In this document: in pieces, positions 63,489-64,000 of the stretch
Numbering within the stretch: the stretch's first letter is position 1
Layout: every line of letters begins with the position of its first letter
Assembly: GCA_030428355.1 (NCBI GenBank)
Contig: JAUIBL010000008.1
Coordinates: forward strand, 1 to 64,000
DNA: 64,000 bases
DNA from: Alphaproteobacteria bacterium
GTDB taxonomy: Bacteria > Pseudomonadota > Alphaproteobacteria > Rhodobacterales > Rhodobacteraceae
Direction: 5' to 3'
Notes under the pieces: model-generated
Told to the model about the DNA's origin: nothing
The model's input: the letters and a program-made list of their open reading frames with translations, nothing else
Databases searched by the model: none
Program-made: the position numbers and the translations under genes

Positions 63489-64000
63489 ATGAGTACGGAA
63501 CCCTTTTCCTTTATGCCTGCAGAGCCCTATTCGTTTCTGACGATGCCTGCGCCCGCCGTCTGTTCTTTTGAACGTCTGCACGTCTTCACCTTCAGGCGGT
63601 CCGAAACGACCAACGCAAATGGTACTGTGCCGGGTACCCTGACCTTGGGCGACAAAAGCTGGCCGACCATCGAACGCGGGAACGGCTATACCTTTGTTCG
63701 CAAGGGCACCTATCGGCTTGTGGTCGATTACAAGAACACGGACCGTGCCGGTGGGGTCAAGGTCAAATGCCTGCGTTTCAATCATGAGGGCATTCGCACC
63801 CATCTTGTGCATGATGCTTTGAACGACAATGCGTTCACGTTGGCAGGCTGTATCGCGCCGGGGCTTTCCACGACCGACACCGGGATCAAGGACTCCATAA
63901 AGGCGATGAACGAGATCTGGGATGTACTTGGCGGTTGGGAAGACGGCAAAGCCTGCTCGATCGTGGTTGAAAACAACGTCGTGGGTGATGAGACTGCTGC
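63489..64000 (+). CDS. DUF5675-like protein, 3' end beyond the window
   Basis: An open frame of at least 170 codons starts at ATG 63489-63491, with GGAGG at 63476-63480, and runs off the window. It begins MSTEPFSFMPAEPYSFLTMP. Then come FERLHVFTFRRSE, a segment GTLTLGDKSWPTIERGNGY with FVRKGTYRLVVDYKNT, HEGIRTHLVHDA and LAGCIAPGLSTTD. The order of a GTL start, a conserved ExG turn, a substrate-like His and a GCI motif matches what I recall of DUF5675, a family found near phage and lysozyme-like genes. No signal peptide is evident. The overlapping minus-strand frame (63375-63812) is a shadow. Confidence 0.65.
   Translation, partial: MSTEPFSFMPAEPYSFLTMPAPAVCSFERLHVFTFRRSETTNANGTVPGTLTLGDKSWPTIERGNGYTFVRKGTYRLVVDYKNTDRAGGVKVKCLRFNHEGIRTHLVHDALNDNAFTLAGCIAPGLSTTDTGIKDSIKAMNEIWDVLGGWEDGKACSIVVENNVVGDETA

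Noticed and set aside
63375..63812. 145-codon minus-strand frame at the right edge
   Set aside because: The plus-strand frame from 63489 has a strong ribosome site and protein-like motifs; the minus frame has neither.

Overview
The window looks like chromosomal DNA of a marine alphaproteobacterium of the Rhodobacterales (Roseobacter group). This is inferred from the high GC content, the rhizobial-type L-rhamnose operon order, paired dimethylglycine-dehydrogenase-like proteins with a homocysteine methyltransferase, the alphaproteobacterial flagellar gene set (MotE, a small FliH, FliN) and general protein character. No rRNA, tRNA, CRISPR array or intact prophage was seen.

Layout. (1) 1-6.1 kb is a decaying accessory stretch: the start of an IS5-like transposase next to an IS1182-type transposase, a DUF1992 gene, a rhomboid protease broken by one missing base, a DUF2322-like gene, a degraded secreted-protein gene, and the 3' part of a large SF1 helicase/endonuclease that has an in-frame amber codon and no N-terminus. 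Its broken end coincides with short direct repeats. (2) 6.1-12.7 kb is a three-gene operon: transglutaminase-DUF2126, circularly permuted ATP-grasp plus alpha-E, and a second transglutaminase. (3) 12.7-23.5 kb is a complete L-rhamnose locus, rhaRSTPQUK in one direction and rhaDI in the other, around an exceptionally symmetric operator. (4) 23.7-28.8 kb is an RND efflux pump with its adaptor and a divergent TetR regulator with three palindromic operators. (5) 28.9-31.3 kb is tex.

(6) 31.4-39.6 kb is an Nqr-type respiratory operon, nqrABCDEF-apbE-nqrM-CBS, divergent from a periplasmic pentahaem cytochrome c. Its NqrB is only 260 residues long and lacks the usual covalent-FMN loop, while the iron-sulfur cysteines of NqrD, NqrE and NqrF and the FMN motif of NqrC are kept. 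A CRP/FNR-type site lies in the divergent region. This is the best candidate in the window for an undescribed variant system.

(7) 39.7-44.5 kb is a small flagellar block (motE, a small membrane protein and fliL against fliF-fliH-fliN-fliP). (8) 44.5-55.8 kb is housekeeping: an extensin-like protein, tyrC, hisC, an unknown gene, map, sfsA, then cinA-type, GNAT, AhpD-like and OmpA genes in an overlapping row, a 1-Cys peroxiredoxin, an aldehyde dehydrogenase and an RluA pseudouridine synthase. (9) 55.8-63.3 kb is a methylamine/betaine demethylation operon: XRE-cupin regulator, GFA enzyme, LysE exporter, two GcvT-type flavoproteins and a homocysteine methyltransferase. (10) The window ends inside a DUF5675-like gene.

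All assignments come from reading motifs and gene order by eye. No database search was run, so family names marked as probable rest on memory of the families.
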